From assembly GCA_905221605.1 (NCBI GenBank), contig CAJNDS010002778.1, forward strand, positions 62,001 through 126,000: a stretch of DNA of 64,000 bases, written 5' to 3'. Position 1 is the first letter of the stretch. Every line of letters starts with the position of its first letter. The translations under genes were made by a program, and so were the position numbers. The stretch is from Symbiodinium natans. Lineage: Eukaryota; Sar; Dinophyceae; Suessiales; Symbiodiniaceae. Below are positions 33,638 to 44,854 of the stretch, one piece after another. The notes beneath the pieces were generated by a model that did no database searches, was not told the origin of the DNA, and saw only the letters and a program-made list of their open reading frames with translations.

Positions 33638-34546
33638 CCGAGGCTCCATGATATCGATGGGCGTCTTGCAGACCGGACACTGTTTGTCCAGAACCAAGTG
33701 CCTGAACGAGCAGGAGCCTGTGAATAACTTGAAGAACACAGCCCTTCCAAGCTAGCGGAAGTTCGAGGACGGTTGGGAAGAAGGGAGGTTCTCGCCTAAA
33801 CCAGGATATAAAAAGATCTGTCAACCAATCCTGATACAGGGTTTGGGCGCCAAGGGCGCTTGCTTCTTTAAGTTCAACAGCTCCTTCATGGGGAAAGTGG
33901 CTTTCCAATTTTGGAACACTCTTGCATGTCGCTGGTCTTGAGGGAAGCGCGCGCAAACTCTGCATGATAAGAATACATCGTCCACAAATCGTACTGCTGA
34001 GTCGGCCTATCAATGTTGCAGTGGCGCCCCTGGGAGGAAGAAGACTCGCCACCTCAACACGACGAGCAGCCCAACACTGGCCGGATGTGACACAGCCTTT
34101 TCCATCACTTTGGAAGCAGGCAGGCAGGGTGCGCGCAAAGCATGGCGGTGTCAAACCCTTGCGATTTAATTGCTCTTGCAGTTCCTGGTCGATGAGACCT
34201 AGTGTGGGCAGTAGCCAGCTCCAGCCCTTTCTAGGCCGGGTGCCCACGACGTGGAATAAGTGCATGCAGGGGAGTCTTCGTACCTGGCAACAACCACTCA
34301 GTTGGACGGCGAATTGCAGGGATGAGAACCCGCAACTGGCAGCAGCAGGACCTTGTCGCCAACTTGGAAGCACTCCAGGCAGATGGGGCACGCCTGCATG
34401 TTGCCGAGATGCCATGCTAATTGAGCTGGAAACGGGACTGAAGATTCGACTGAGTTCTGCAGTGTCATGACTGCCACATTGCCAGCAGGGTCCTCCTTTT
34501 GCAGTCCAATATCTTCCTCCCGTACCGCGACAGTCAAGGTATTCTC
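33638..34546 (-). CDS. RING-H2 finger protein (likely E3 ubiquitin ligase)
   Basis: Three exons rebuild a RING-H2 domain. 34352-34546: after CATCAG|G it reads LTVAVREEDIGLQKEDP and ends ACPICLECFQVGDK at AAG|GTCCTG. 34251-34283: VRRLPCMHLFH. 33638-33717: SCSFRHLVLDKQCPVCKTP, ending CCTCGG|GTTAAA. Joined, the ligands are C-x2-C, C-x-H-x2-H-x2-C and C-x2-C with normal spacing. RING-H2 proteins recruit E2 enzymes; the substrate is unknown. The join between the last two exons needs one more G after CAC, so the intron would run TC...AG or GT...CA, or use a GC donor three bases later with altered spacing. No membrane segment is seen in these exons; the N-terminus is incomplete. Confidence 0.72.
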
Positions 34547-36316
34547 CTGATGTGACAAGCTGTGACAAGAGCATCGAAACTTGTCTGCGAACATCTGAAC
34601 TACTGAAACGAGAAGGTATGCCAGGAGATTGGACAGGACATGACAGGACTGCCGCAAGGCAAGTGCTAAGAGTTGGTTTTTGCTTGGAATCCGCCCCTGT
34701 CAGCGTGGTGGAAGGGAAGAAGCCATGCTCTTTGGGGGTGCGGGTACGAGGGGGGCGGAGGGGCGCGTTTGGGCTCAGGGCTTTTGATCTAGGAGTCTAG
34801 GGGTTGATTCAATCGTGGGCTTATGTGGACTTAGCGGTCTGTGCAGCATATGCAACATCGGGCATACTTTGCATGGTTGATGCTATTTACAATGACGTGT
34901 TGTTTCGTGCGAATCAGGTGACTAAGTCTCCAGCTACTATCATGGAATGGGTGGCAAAAGGTAGGTCTCGCGGAGCAACGATATGCATGACCTGCAGGCC
35001 AGGGCTACACTGCAGCAACATCTCCCAAGCCACCTCTCAATCTCACTGCTGTACACCGCAGCACGCTGCAGTACAGGATGAAACTTACAGACAGCTGCGA
35101 TCAAGCCGAAATCTCCTTGGCGCCCCGCGCAAGCAACCATCGAGGTGTACCACATCCGCAGGATGAGGTTCAACAGCAGGACCCCTTACCATTGTGAACT
35201 GAAAGGGTTAACTTTGTTGAGCAGAGCTAAGCCTGCTGACACTCTGCACGACATGCTGAGGAGGTGTCCGGCAGAATGCTTCAAGGCCACTGGACAAAGC
35301 AAGTCGTACTCCAGTGTGAAGACCTCAGAGGCTGGCTGCTAAAGTCTCCGCGGAAATTGAATCATACCCTTCCAGCATCTCTAAGCATCTTCGACCATCG
35401 TTCAAAGCCCTCTAAAGTGCCCAAAGTTCCCAAGTCGAAGCGACCCCATGCTCTGGCAGTGACGTTGGTTCGTCCTCGGTCACTGGAGCCACACTTCAGG
35501 CGCGTGTACCTCGCGCAGCAAGCTGCTCATCAGGGCTTAGGGGAGACCGGAGCACGCAGGAGGTGATGATCAGGTGATGGGGTCTTCGGAGTAGCGGGTT
35601 TTTCAGCCGAGGGCCGGTTCTGTTTGTACTGGGATTCTGCCCGCTGCACCAGTCTGAAAGTCGCCTTCCGAATAACTTCGATGAGGCTTCCGATCTTGGC
35701 ACATGTCGCTTAATGTCGCTTTATTCGGCCTGCGACTTTGACTGATTGCAGTCACTCCGCGGGAAAAAAGCACGGGCTGACATCCGATTCCCAAAGCGCA
35801 TGATGTTCTGCGCCTATTCTTGGCACCTTGCCAGCATTGCTTTCAGCAGCGGTCTGGGGTCAAATGGCTAGCTGCGCAGCCGTTCTTCCCAAGCGGTCCT
35901 CTCTTTTTGTGTGGGAATCTTCGTTACTGCTGCCACGTTCGTGCTCTGGACACTGAAGCTCTGGAACCGCACTTGCTGTGCATTAACGAATCGGCGACCT
36001 GCTGGTGCGTTTGCACCCGTCACCGTGATTCTGTTGCATTGGGTTGAATTACAGGCGCCGGCCAAAACTAGAATGCTCGGCCTCCTTGGCAATGAGGGCG
36101 GACAGCATTCCGCTGTGCAATCTGCTCTCCGCAAGGTGCCACAAATTCCACCGGCACGTCAGGCCCTTGGCGGCAGCTTGTGCAGGACCTGACACTTCGC
36201 CGAAGCATTTGGCCGCTTGAACATCTGGCAGCTAATTTTGAACAAGTCCTAAAGTCAAGGTCGAGGCACGGTTCAAAACAAGATCAGACGTGGCAATGGA
36301 TTTCCGTGATTCGGCA
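34547..36316. other. no firm gene
   Basis: A plus frame at 34804-35166 (SWAYVDLAVCAAYATSG, MVDAIYNDVLFRANQV) and a minus frame at 35880-36070 (CNSTQCNRITVTGANAPAG) are open but unsupported by splice sites. No RNA gene seen. Confidence 0.35.
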
Positions 36317-36415
36317 ACCTCACGCACCTCGCGACCTCGCGACCTCATCTCGCCACCTCGCGGCCTCCTTGCGGCCTCTCAGCCTCACCTCGCGACCTCG
36401 CCGTCTCACCTCACC
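36317..36415. repeat. CCTCGCGA minisatellite
   Basis: About 100 bp of variants of an 8-9 bp unit (ctcgcgacc, ctcgccacc, ctcgcggcc, ctcacc). Very CpG-rich. No coding meaning seen. Confidence 0.75.
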
Positions 36416-36503
36416 TTGTCACACGTTGTCAAGTACGTTCTGTTCGTAATTCAGGATTGAAGATGGACAAAGGTCTGGAGCGCTGGAAGCCCTGTGGGTT
36501 TAC

Positions 36504-37708
36504 AAGCTTCAACTGGTAGAAAGACTCGAAGTCGGCCTTTCCGTATTCAATCTTGGTTCTTTGATTCTCTCGGCCTTGTTGCAACGGTGTAGGTCGCTCC
36601 TGTGCAATCACTCAGAATGTACTTGTGGCCTTTGCACGCTCGCGTGCACGCCGAAGCTGTCGACTCTGTTCACGCTCGACACGACGAGCAAACTCCTCAA
36701 AGAAAACAGACGTTGGAGTCATTGGATCGTCACCATGCTGCATGCTGAGATTGAGAATTTGTAACCCGGTGCGCAGTGGAACGAGCATTTGCATGAACAT
36801 CTCCTCTAGTGGCTCCCAGGCATTGGAATCGCTGTCAGCGGCCTGCTTACACAAGCTCTTACCAGCGACGAACGAGCAGGTGACTATGGTAGAGGGCAGG
36901 CGGCGGCCTCTTTCGCCTCAAGCTCTCGGCCACAGAAGGTCAATCGCAAAAGCGCGCGCCGGGTGCCGTAGCCTCAGCATTGGCATTGTGGACCCTGAGC
37001 ACCCACTCGCAAAGACCGCGGAGGGTGGGTGCGGGGATTGTGGCCCGTTACTTGCATCTATAGCAGTATAGCATCGCAAGGCCAGTGCAGTCACGACACG
37101 GTACAGTCCGTGGGCAAGCCTGGCAAAGAGGGACCTGCAGAGAAAGAACCATCATGCAAACTTTCGATCATCATTTGTGGCAACCTGATTGTGGCAACAT
37201 GTTCGTGGCACGGGCAAGTACACATGTAGTTGAAGCATGCTCCGGGCCTGCGCAGCCGGTTCCGCCGTTGTCGCAGAAAGGCTGCAAGTGCAAGGTCGAT
37301 TCTATCCGTCGGGTTGGGCCTTCAAACTGAACGCATTGATGCCCTTTCTGACCGTCTCTCAATACGCACCCCGTGGTCCCCCCCAACAAACATGTGGCCT
37401 GTACGCCTCGCCGATTGCAAAGCTATCCTGAGAAGCCTCTGAGGCTGCCGAGGTGGAGGATTCCTCCTGAGGCACGCAGCTTCATCCTCTGAATCCTTCG
37501 AAAGCCATGCTTGAGCCTCAGCAGCCCATGACGCGGGGACCTGCCACGCGTGCATCCAAAACATGAGAGTCTTACCCCGAAAAGAAACGGATTGAACTTT
37601 CGGCGTGTTGCACGCTTCATGCCATGTTGGTTTCAGCACACCTGCGCATTGTGGCCAGACAATTCCATCACGGTCGCGCAAGCTGGCTGCACCAATTCTG
37701 CATCGGAC
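36504..37708 (-). CDS. multi-exon gene, unknown protein
   Basis: Exon 37428-37708 (CACGAAG|G acceptor) reads RIGAASLRDRDGIVWPQ, GVLKPTWHEACNTPKVQ, MFWMHAWQVPASWAAEA. About 37326-37230 reads GPTRRIESTLHLQPFCDN. Exon 36630-36842 (AAGCAG|G) reads AWEPLEEMFMQMLVPLRTG, TSVFFEEFARRVEREQSR and a very basic RQLRRARERAK. A 30-nt GC-AG intron (36600-36629) would join it to 36504-36599 (ERPTPLQQGRENQRTKIE, GKADFESFYQLKL, donor GTAAAC); otherwise the gene stops at 36612. The tail is helical and basic. Trp-rich N-part suggests a folded domain, not recognised. Phases between the first two exons are not resolved. Confidence 0.5.
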
Positions 37709-39249
37709 CTTCGTGGTGCAGATCTTTAGGGACCGCGACTCGAGGCTGAAGTTGATATGCTATATATCTGTCCGCAAGTGCAATATAAAAAAAACTTACC
37801 AAAGGGCTGAGACTGAAGCTGCCAGACGCGCTCGGATGCAGTGTCGTTGCACTCTGCACACACCTGATGCAAAGCAAAGCCCGAGAACATCACCACCCAC
37901 TTGCACAGCAAGAGGACGGATGAGAACCCAATACTCTGAAGACCTGAACGGCAGGGAGCACCAAGGAACAAAGCGCCGTTGGAGAGGGCTCTGTGATTTT
38001 TTGTGCTTGCGAGTTACGTCGGAGCGCCCAGACCAGGGTGATGCGGCAGAGGAGGCAGAGGCCAACTGCTGGGAGGCCAGGCCGATCTGAGAAAAAAACA
38101 CTTCACCCACGAAAGGTGCAACGTTTGAGATCTTGACATTCTTGAACGCGACACTCTTTAGCAAAGCATAACGCAAACAGGATCTCACTAGGCCTCATCC
38201 AGCACCAGTGACCACATCTCTGGCAGATGGGCTTGAGCAGGTTGGGGAGACCTCAAGCTCTTCATGCCGTGTTTTGTCTTGCCATGCAATCTAAGCAAGC
38301 AGCCAACAGAAGGCTAGCTATTGCAGAGATCAACATCTCATTGTGTGCCCAGCTTGGGAGCCGGCTTGCTCGCTGTTGCGTCCTCGTTCCGCCTCTCTCT
38401 CCGGACGACCTGAAAACCGCACTTGGCAGTGTTCAGTCTGGTAAGTGCGCAAGTGCCAGCATGTTACCCTGCAGAGCTTTTGGCTGGCGCAGGGTCGAGA
38501 GGGTCTGCAACGACTCCTGCACTGGACAGCTTGGCCAGATGCACAAAAATTGGTCTCGGGCTCGTAGATGCTTTTATCGTCTCTGGTTTTCAGTGCCAGT
38601 ACAATGTGTATAGCACCTCGCAATGCTCAGAGTAGACCTTTAATCAAAGCTTCGGGTCGTTGGCTTAAAGGAAGCTAGCCGGGCTAGCTCAGAACCAGCT
38701 TTCTAGTACTTAACTAGTAGTTGTGACTTGTTTGAATGCTTCCTTGCAGACGGATCGAATGAAAGCGGCCTTGGTCTTGAAGCGCCGGGGAAGGGCATTT
38801 TGGCAGCTCTTCCTCTGCCTGTGGATGACTGGATGCAGTGACACGTAGGAGCCCAGAATGAAGCTTGACGCAGAAGTACAACGGCACAAGCATGTACAAT
38901 CACTCTTCACACAATTCTTGCGCCTCTTCAACAGCCTGCGCCTGGCGGAGCAGTTCAGCCGCCACAAAGACCGCAGAGGCCTGCGGAGTACTGGGCCCTT
39001 TAAGGTGCAGATAGCTGCAGAACACTCAGAATAATCTCAGAACACCCTGCCACATTCATCGATATCCATATGCACAGGCGCCTGGGCCTGTGCCAGTTGC
39101 TGCTGTCTGCTGATGGACTCTGCCAGCCTGTCGTTTCACACGCCACTGCGGAGCCGGTGTCGAGGCCACGGTGCGGCAGAACTACCACGAACGCCATACG
39201 AACGCCTATCAGACCTATCGCGAACACAGATCACTTCGGTCAATAGCAT
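37709..39249. other. no firm gene
   Basis: Readings at 37960-38120 (minus LASQQLASASSAASPWSG; plus TSERPDQGDAAEEAEAN) and 38703-38967 (minus PRRFKTKAAFIRSVCKEA) are protein-like but lack defined ends. Confidence 0.35.
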
Positions 39250-41122
39250 TTATTGTGCCTCTTGCCGTCGGTCAAGCGATGAATCCTTGGCATTCAAAAT
39301 GTAGTTGAAGTATGCGTGACCCTGTCGACTGCAACGGGGCAGAGTCCCGAGCCGTCTTTCCACTTGCCTCGACGTCTCTGCAAGCCTTGCGCACAGTCTG
39401 TCAACCTCGAGTCGAGTCCATATCAGGATGAAGAACCGAAGGTTTCGAAGGATGTGCGAAGGATGCGCTGAGTCAGCGACCTCCGTGTCTCCACACGATG
39501 CAAGTTGTCTGGGAGCATGCACATGCGAGTCGCATGGAGCCACAGCCTGGTGTTCTGCCTCGGGCTCCTCGCTGCAACCCGGAGACCCGTGTCTCCGAGA
39601 ACGGTCATCCTGCCACACCACCTCTCGGTTTTGTCTTCCAGCGTGCCGTGTCGAAGCTGGCTGTAGGCTCTCCTGTAGGTCCGAGACCTGCCGGGTCGGA
39701 AACCCTGTAGAACTCCCTAGACCAACAAACTTCCCGGACACTCGGCTCGTCTTGGCACAGTGTGTTGAACGATACCTATAGCGCATTCTGCATTCTGAAC
39801 ATGTCAAGGTGAGTCTATGAGGCTCCATGCGGGTCGGTCCTGCACTTCCCGCAGCCTCAGAACCGCCTGAGCCAGCTGCAGGCGCCGGGCCGCCGCCTTT
39901 CGCTTCGCCTCCTCCTCCGCACGCTGGGCTCCAAGGCGCTCCCCAACACCTCTGAGTAGGGAAGGCTGCGGAAGCTGCGCTCGCTACAGAAGCTTTGCAA
40001 AACCAAAAGGGAATGAAAGGGCCCGAAAGTAACTGTCAAACTTAAAAGCCGCAGCTATAGCACTTCTCACTCACGTCTCCCTCCTAGCCTGTGGAATCGT
40101 CCACTTCCCCAGACAGCGCGCGTGCTTCAGCTTTCAAGCTGCAAAGCGTCGCTTGCGTACTTCGAGCTTCCGCAGCTGCATGCTCACGATGGAGCTTCAT
40201 CAGCTCGTCGTACATCTCGCTGATCAATTTCAGCTTCCTGTTGGCCTCCTCTTCGGACACAGCACCGGTTGTGAAAGTCGAAACCCCTGTGCCTGGCATT
40301 ATCCGCCCTTGCGTCTGCCAGGATGACGCGGGGACTTCCGAAGGGGTTGGCAGCCCCCTTTTTTCATCCCCTGGCCGGCTTGACGAACTTTGAGCGCAAA
40401 GAGATGGATCCGAGCCGAGGCTTCCCATGTGTGGGTTGGCCAAGGTGCGGCGCATGGGGCGTTTCAGGGCATGCGATCTAAGCAGACATGCAGTTGCACG
40501 AGGCACGTTACTTTACATGCTCGAAGCTGGGAATGATTGAATCATGTCGAATAGCAATAGTATCTACAGTTACCATATTGGACGGTAAAGGCAAATGCTG
40601 GCGGCGGGCAGGTCCAGAATTGCTGCATGGGACACCTATTCCGTCAATGTTCTGCACCAGCTGGCTATTTTCTTGCACTGAAGCAGATCTCTTCATTGGC
40701 TGCACCACAGGCAGCAGGATCCACTAGGCCTGGCAGGGGCAGCACATCCCTGTACTGTACCAGATCCAAACCAACATCTGAGTCCAACACCTCATTTTTA
40801 GGCATCTTCCAGTCTCTGACGCGGCCAGCCGGATCGGCATGGGCCTCATTTCGCAGCACATAGACATAGACATAGACGTAGACATAGATATAGACATAGA
40901 CATGGTAGGACAACAGTAGCCTCTGGACACTGGCAATGCTCGACAAATAGCGATGATTCCCAAGACGACGCAGCCAACAACACACAACTCTTCTCATCTG
41001 CCAGGTTGGCAGGTTTGCTTCTTTCAATTTCTTTCATTGATGCGCTAAGAGGTCCGCCGCTGCCGGGGCTGGTCCAAGCAAGGAGCAATCTTCCAGGACT
41101 TCGCGCAGCCTCGATCAGATCT
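39250..41122 (-). CDS. coiled-coil protein, five to six exons
   Basis: The 3' part is well joined: 40089-40455 or further (GTGVSTFTTGAVSEEEAN, KLISEMYDELMKLHREHAA; GC donor), 39846-39949 (ERLGAQRAEEEAKRKAAA, LQLAQAVLRLRE; donor GTGCAG), 39687-39250 (VSDLQESLQPASTRH ... IWTRLEVDRLCARLAE, stop). Phases fit at both joins and acceptors are AG|G. The whole is rich in Glu/Lys/Ala heptads, so a long coiled coil. Upstream on the same strand, 41122-41003 (LIEAARSPGRLLLAW, KEIERSKPANLADEK), about 40860-40760 (EAHADPAGRVRDWKMPK) and about 40680-40563 (QLVQNIDGIGVPCSNSG, donor GTAACT) are further exons, perhaps of the same gene; an ATG at 40455 is an alternative start. Cytoskeletal or flagellar role is possible but unproven. 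Confidence 0.6.
40861..40904. repeat. TAGACA microsatellite
   Basis: Seven or so copies of TAGACA with variants (tagacg, tagata), inside the intron between two exon candidates of the minus-strand coiled-coil gene. Confidence 0.85.
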
Positions 41123-41412
41123 GAGTGAAACCAAACAGTTCGCAAACTCTAGAGACACTAGAGAGTCTGGAGACCAATACGGGAGTCGGGGGCCGAACTT
41201 CCTGCCAGATGCACCGGCAAATTGAGTCTCCTCGCGCTTCTACCCGCTCAAGTGACTGAAGCGGCGCTTCGAGTGCAGTGCAGAACTGTTGTTAATTGGC
41301 GTGGGGCTTCAGTCCGCATGCTTCCAAGCAAAAGGGCCAGCAGCATTTCTTCACCCGGCAGTTGAAGCGATGGAACAGATCTGCTTTTCGCAGATAAGAG
41401 ACTCAGAGTATC

Positions 41413-42061
41413 TCAGAGTCCAACGGCATATCGCAGCATGTGAACCACGACAGCCATGTTCATACCATTTAAAAGGAAGTAGCATGGGATCGTGTACTTG
41501 ACGATGCCCGCGTCCGCCAGCGACTTCCCCACGGAAGCTCGATAAGTACTGCAATAGAGTCTGCGCAGAATCAAGTACATCATGGACAGGACACCTCCGA
41601 CTTTTGCATTCACAAGGAAGCTGAACATCAGCGAGCCAGCCATAAAGGGGGTCATCTGTTCAACCTTCGTGCTTTGTGCGCGAGTGATACCCTTGCTGCT
41701 CTGTCTACATGTTCCGAACTGTCAAGCTATAATAATAGTCATAAATAACAGTGTAACAGTAAGCACTGTGACCACTTCAGAAGCCTGATTCATCTGGGTC
41801 CGGTCCGCCAGTTGCACTTCTTCTGGCTCTGTCGCTGGGCGTTCGCTAAGTGTTTTCTTCTGGTAGCCGTGCTTCTGCTTGGCAACGCCGACGCCCATCA
41901 CATCATAGACCTGGGCTTCTTTCGAGGGAGTGGGAGTGGAGTGGACTGGAGTGGCTGCGGACCTGCCAGCTTCTCTCTCCCAACTTCATCCATGTCAGCA
42001 TCGGCCATTCGACACTTGGGAAGTATGGAAGGAGCTCCTTATGATGAAGTCTTTGTACAAT
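41413..42061 (-). CDS. MAPEG-like membrane protein (partial)
   Basis: Exon 41963-42061 reads KELLPYFPSVEWPMLTW then MKLGERSWQ (donor CAG|GTCCGC). A small exon about 41820-41776 reads LADRTQMNQASE (donor GAA|GTGGTC). Exon 41413-41664 starts VEQMTPFMAGSLMFSF after ACGAAG|G and continues with several hydrophobic spans (GGVLSMMYLILRRLY, YFLLNGMNMAVVVHML) to a stop. The order R-x-x-x-N-x-x-E-Q-x-x-x-F ... G-x-x-Y-x-x-x-R-x-x-Y follows the MAPEG family (membrane glutathione transferases and relatives). Identity is inferred from this pattern only; glutathione binding cannot be judged. A further 5' exon may lie at 42150-42225 (LVISGRLALQTLPLEKRE). Confidence 0.48.
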
Positions 42062-42225
42062 CTGTGGGCATGTGGCAAACTGGGTGCTCGATCGCCTGGC
42101 GACCATGATTGAGCAGTGGGGTTGGCTTTGCAGTGGACATGCTCAGGCTAGCCATGTCCATGTTTGTACTCTCGCTTTTCCAAAGGCAAAGTCTGCAATG
42201 CCAACCTCCCCGAAATCACCAGCGC

Positions 42226-43266
42226 CTGCTGAAAAACCGCAAGCCGCGTCCAGGCAGTAATGCGTGCGTGCCTGTGTCCTGATTGGTATCGCGATTCTGG
42301 CGGAGGCCCGCGGCTTGTGCCGACGGGGGCGATGCGCCCAGTTTTGTTGCTCCACGCGCTAAAATCAAAAGTTAGTTTCTCGGCCCATTCAGCTTCCTGA
42401 GTTTTTCGGGTCTCCCGAATTTTCCCCCTTGGTTGGCTGTTCTCTCAGGCCACTACTTCTTCAGCTGGCTCCAACAAAACTCGTGCAGGAAAAAATCAGG
42501 CCTTGAGAGTTTCATGCTTCAACACAGCAACGCAGGAATGCAGGACTCAAGGCATCACAGGCTTCAGACTTTAAGAGCCTTGCCGGAGAATCCGGGAATC
42601 TCAACCATCGAAAACCATTTTCAGTCGCGAGCGAAACAGGGCCCCAAGCAAATTCCGTGACAGGTAGCCCACGGGCCAGCCCGACTCGGTTTAGCAAGTC
42701 TGCCGGGTTCGCCGGCCTAAAATTTACTATGGTGGCCCAGTTTCAGTTGGTTCCAAGGAGCCAGGAAGGCTGTAGGCTTCAAGGGCTTTGGTTTCGGCCC
42801 AGGCGCCCGTGCTCCCCCATGCCCTCCCCCCCAATGTTTTTCGCGGGGCCCGGGGAATGCTTTGGGGGGCCCCTTACTACACCGAGCTCAACATTACCAG
42901 AACTAGGGTGCAGGACCAAGGCAACAGGTTCTGGATGTAGATTGCTTGTTCTAGCCCATATACTCGAAAAAGTATAATGTTTTATCCTGACTCGTGTCCC
43001 CCGGATGGCGAGGCTGTTGAATAGAGTTGTTGTCTAGAAATCGCTTCTGAACTGAGCTTGAGAGAGAGCCAAGATCTGAGCCTGAGCACAGGTTTCTATG
43101 CCAAGATGGGGATCCTCGGAATTAGCAAAGGTTGAAGAATGGAACGTTGAGAGTCCATGAGCCCCGGCCAGCCGTTTAAGCACATAGATGAACGATGATG
43201 ACCGTCAAGAGTTTCTGGGCAACGCAGTCGGGATGGGTCAAGCAGCATCGGTCTTCATGTGTGCGC
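42226..43266. other. no supported gene
   Basis: A minus reading at 42512-42640 (RWLRFPDSPARLLKSE) is weak. Nothing else seen. Confidence 0.4.
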
Positions 43267-43819
43267 TTAGGGCTTCATATGCTTGACGCCTAGGGGCATG
43301 GTTTGGACGTGTCGCGTCCTAGCTACGAATTCGAATCCGAACCGCATGTGAGCCACAAGAGTGGCAGAAGCAGCTACCCTCCTCCCCTTTCCCCCGAAAT
43401 AAAGAAGAGCACGTGCAACAAATAAGGTTTGCGAACGTTTTGTGTTTAAAGCTACCGTGAAACTGCTCATGGATGTGCAGGTCTTGATCGTTTGCTTGCC
43501 TATTTCCCGCTTGTAGTCAAAAGCTTTGGCGTGGCCGCTCTTATCCGTCTTAACCCACTCCTGAATCCTAATGCTCCCTCCCCTCCGAGAGTTACCATCA
43601 AGAATCAAGAAACTTTCATGAGAGGCAAGCGCAGCAAACCAAATACGCCGGATTCGTGGCCCCACTCCACCTACATAATGCTTCCGTGGTACGCTGTACG
43701 TGATCGACCATAGGCCCATAACGGCAAATGTTAGCCACATCTCACCGACGATGTCTTCCGGCACGGACCCTGGCTTTCGTCCGAAGAAGAAGGACAGCGC
43801 TGAGCCCAGGCCAGCATAC
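43267..43819 (-). CDS. exon(s) of an unknown protein
   Basis: Exon 43746-43819 is delimited by ATCGAAG|G and GTCG|GTGAGA and reads YAGLGSALSFFFGRKPG with SVPEDIV, 74 nt. Downstream on the same strand 43680-43590 reads RIRRIWFAALASHESFLI and ends GATG|GTAACT, and the frame stays open to 43267. The first segment has a small hydrophobic helix. Not recognised. Confidence 0.4.
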
Positions 43820-44854
43820 CTTCGATGCCGAAGTTATCAGAATGTATCAGAGCATGCGTGGATGCGTGGGAGGCTCGGATGAGGAGAACTCATCATCTCA
43901 TCCCCAGGCCAGGAAACATGCATTATCAACATGCTGCCTCGATGCGCGCATAAAATCCCACCCGCCGAGGGTGGATGCGGAGCCATGACGAAGATGCGTT
44001 TGCCGGCGCTTGTGTGCCCGAACTTCTGTGAGCCAGTTTAAGCGCAGACTGCGGAACGAGCACATGCGCAACGAGCACTTGATTGAGAGATGGTGGCATG
44101 GACGGGAAACTATGCCAACGTATCAACCATTCGGTGCTTCAGGATCTTCACTCATGCTTCATTGTCCTCCACTCCTTTCCAGAAGAAGATGTAGCAAGGC
44201 ACGCGCCTTTGTCGAGCCGACCCCTCAAACAACGATGCAAGATGCAGGCTGGAATGGTGAAGCGCGGGACCCAATGGAGTGACCCAAGCGTGTGGCGTGG
44301 CCGCCCATCGCCTGGCAACTCCGGGAAGCTGAACGATGTCCGCACCTTCGCGGACGTCTTGTTGACTGATTCAGACTCCACCCAGAAAACTTGCACGGCA
44401 CTGTCCTGTCTTGACACAAGCTGGTTTGCGCGCAAAGGCGCGCAAGAAAACCCACGTAGGGTATGCTTTCGCCAAGACCTGCGATGATGGTGCAGACATG
44501 TGCAGAACTTCATTGGCTTCACCACTCCACATGTCGTGTGTTCAGACCTCAAATTCTGCACGCATCGCGGCACTGGCCGCCGACCAGGCAGCCCCAAGCT
44601 CCAGCACCACCCACCTCTTTGGCACTGCTTCAGCAATGCTCTCGTTGAGTTCCTATATGTTCCTATGCTGTGACACACTGACATGTTTCTTCATCTTGAC
44701 ACAAGCAGGCTCCTGCTCATTGCCCATCACACTGTCGTAGCAACAACGTCTCACAGCTGCACCTCTGGCGAATTATGTTAGATTTTTGAGTGGGCGGGAA
44801 GCCTTCTGCCAAGCGCTGAGAGCAGTAGGTCCAGCTCCTCCAACTGTTTCAGAA
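43820..44854. other. ambiguous: both strands protein-like at 44.25-44.45 kb
   Basis: Plus reads GNSGKLNDVRTFADVLLTD; minus reads SVNKTSAKVRTSFSFPEL. Both have over 70 percent G/C third positions. No decisive splice sites. Confidence 0.3.

Noticed and set aside
33633-34574. 313-codon minus-strand open frame as a single gene.
   Set aside because: It crosses the RING exons in the wrong frame; the RING reading with splice sites explains the segment better.
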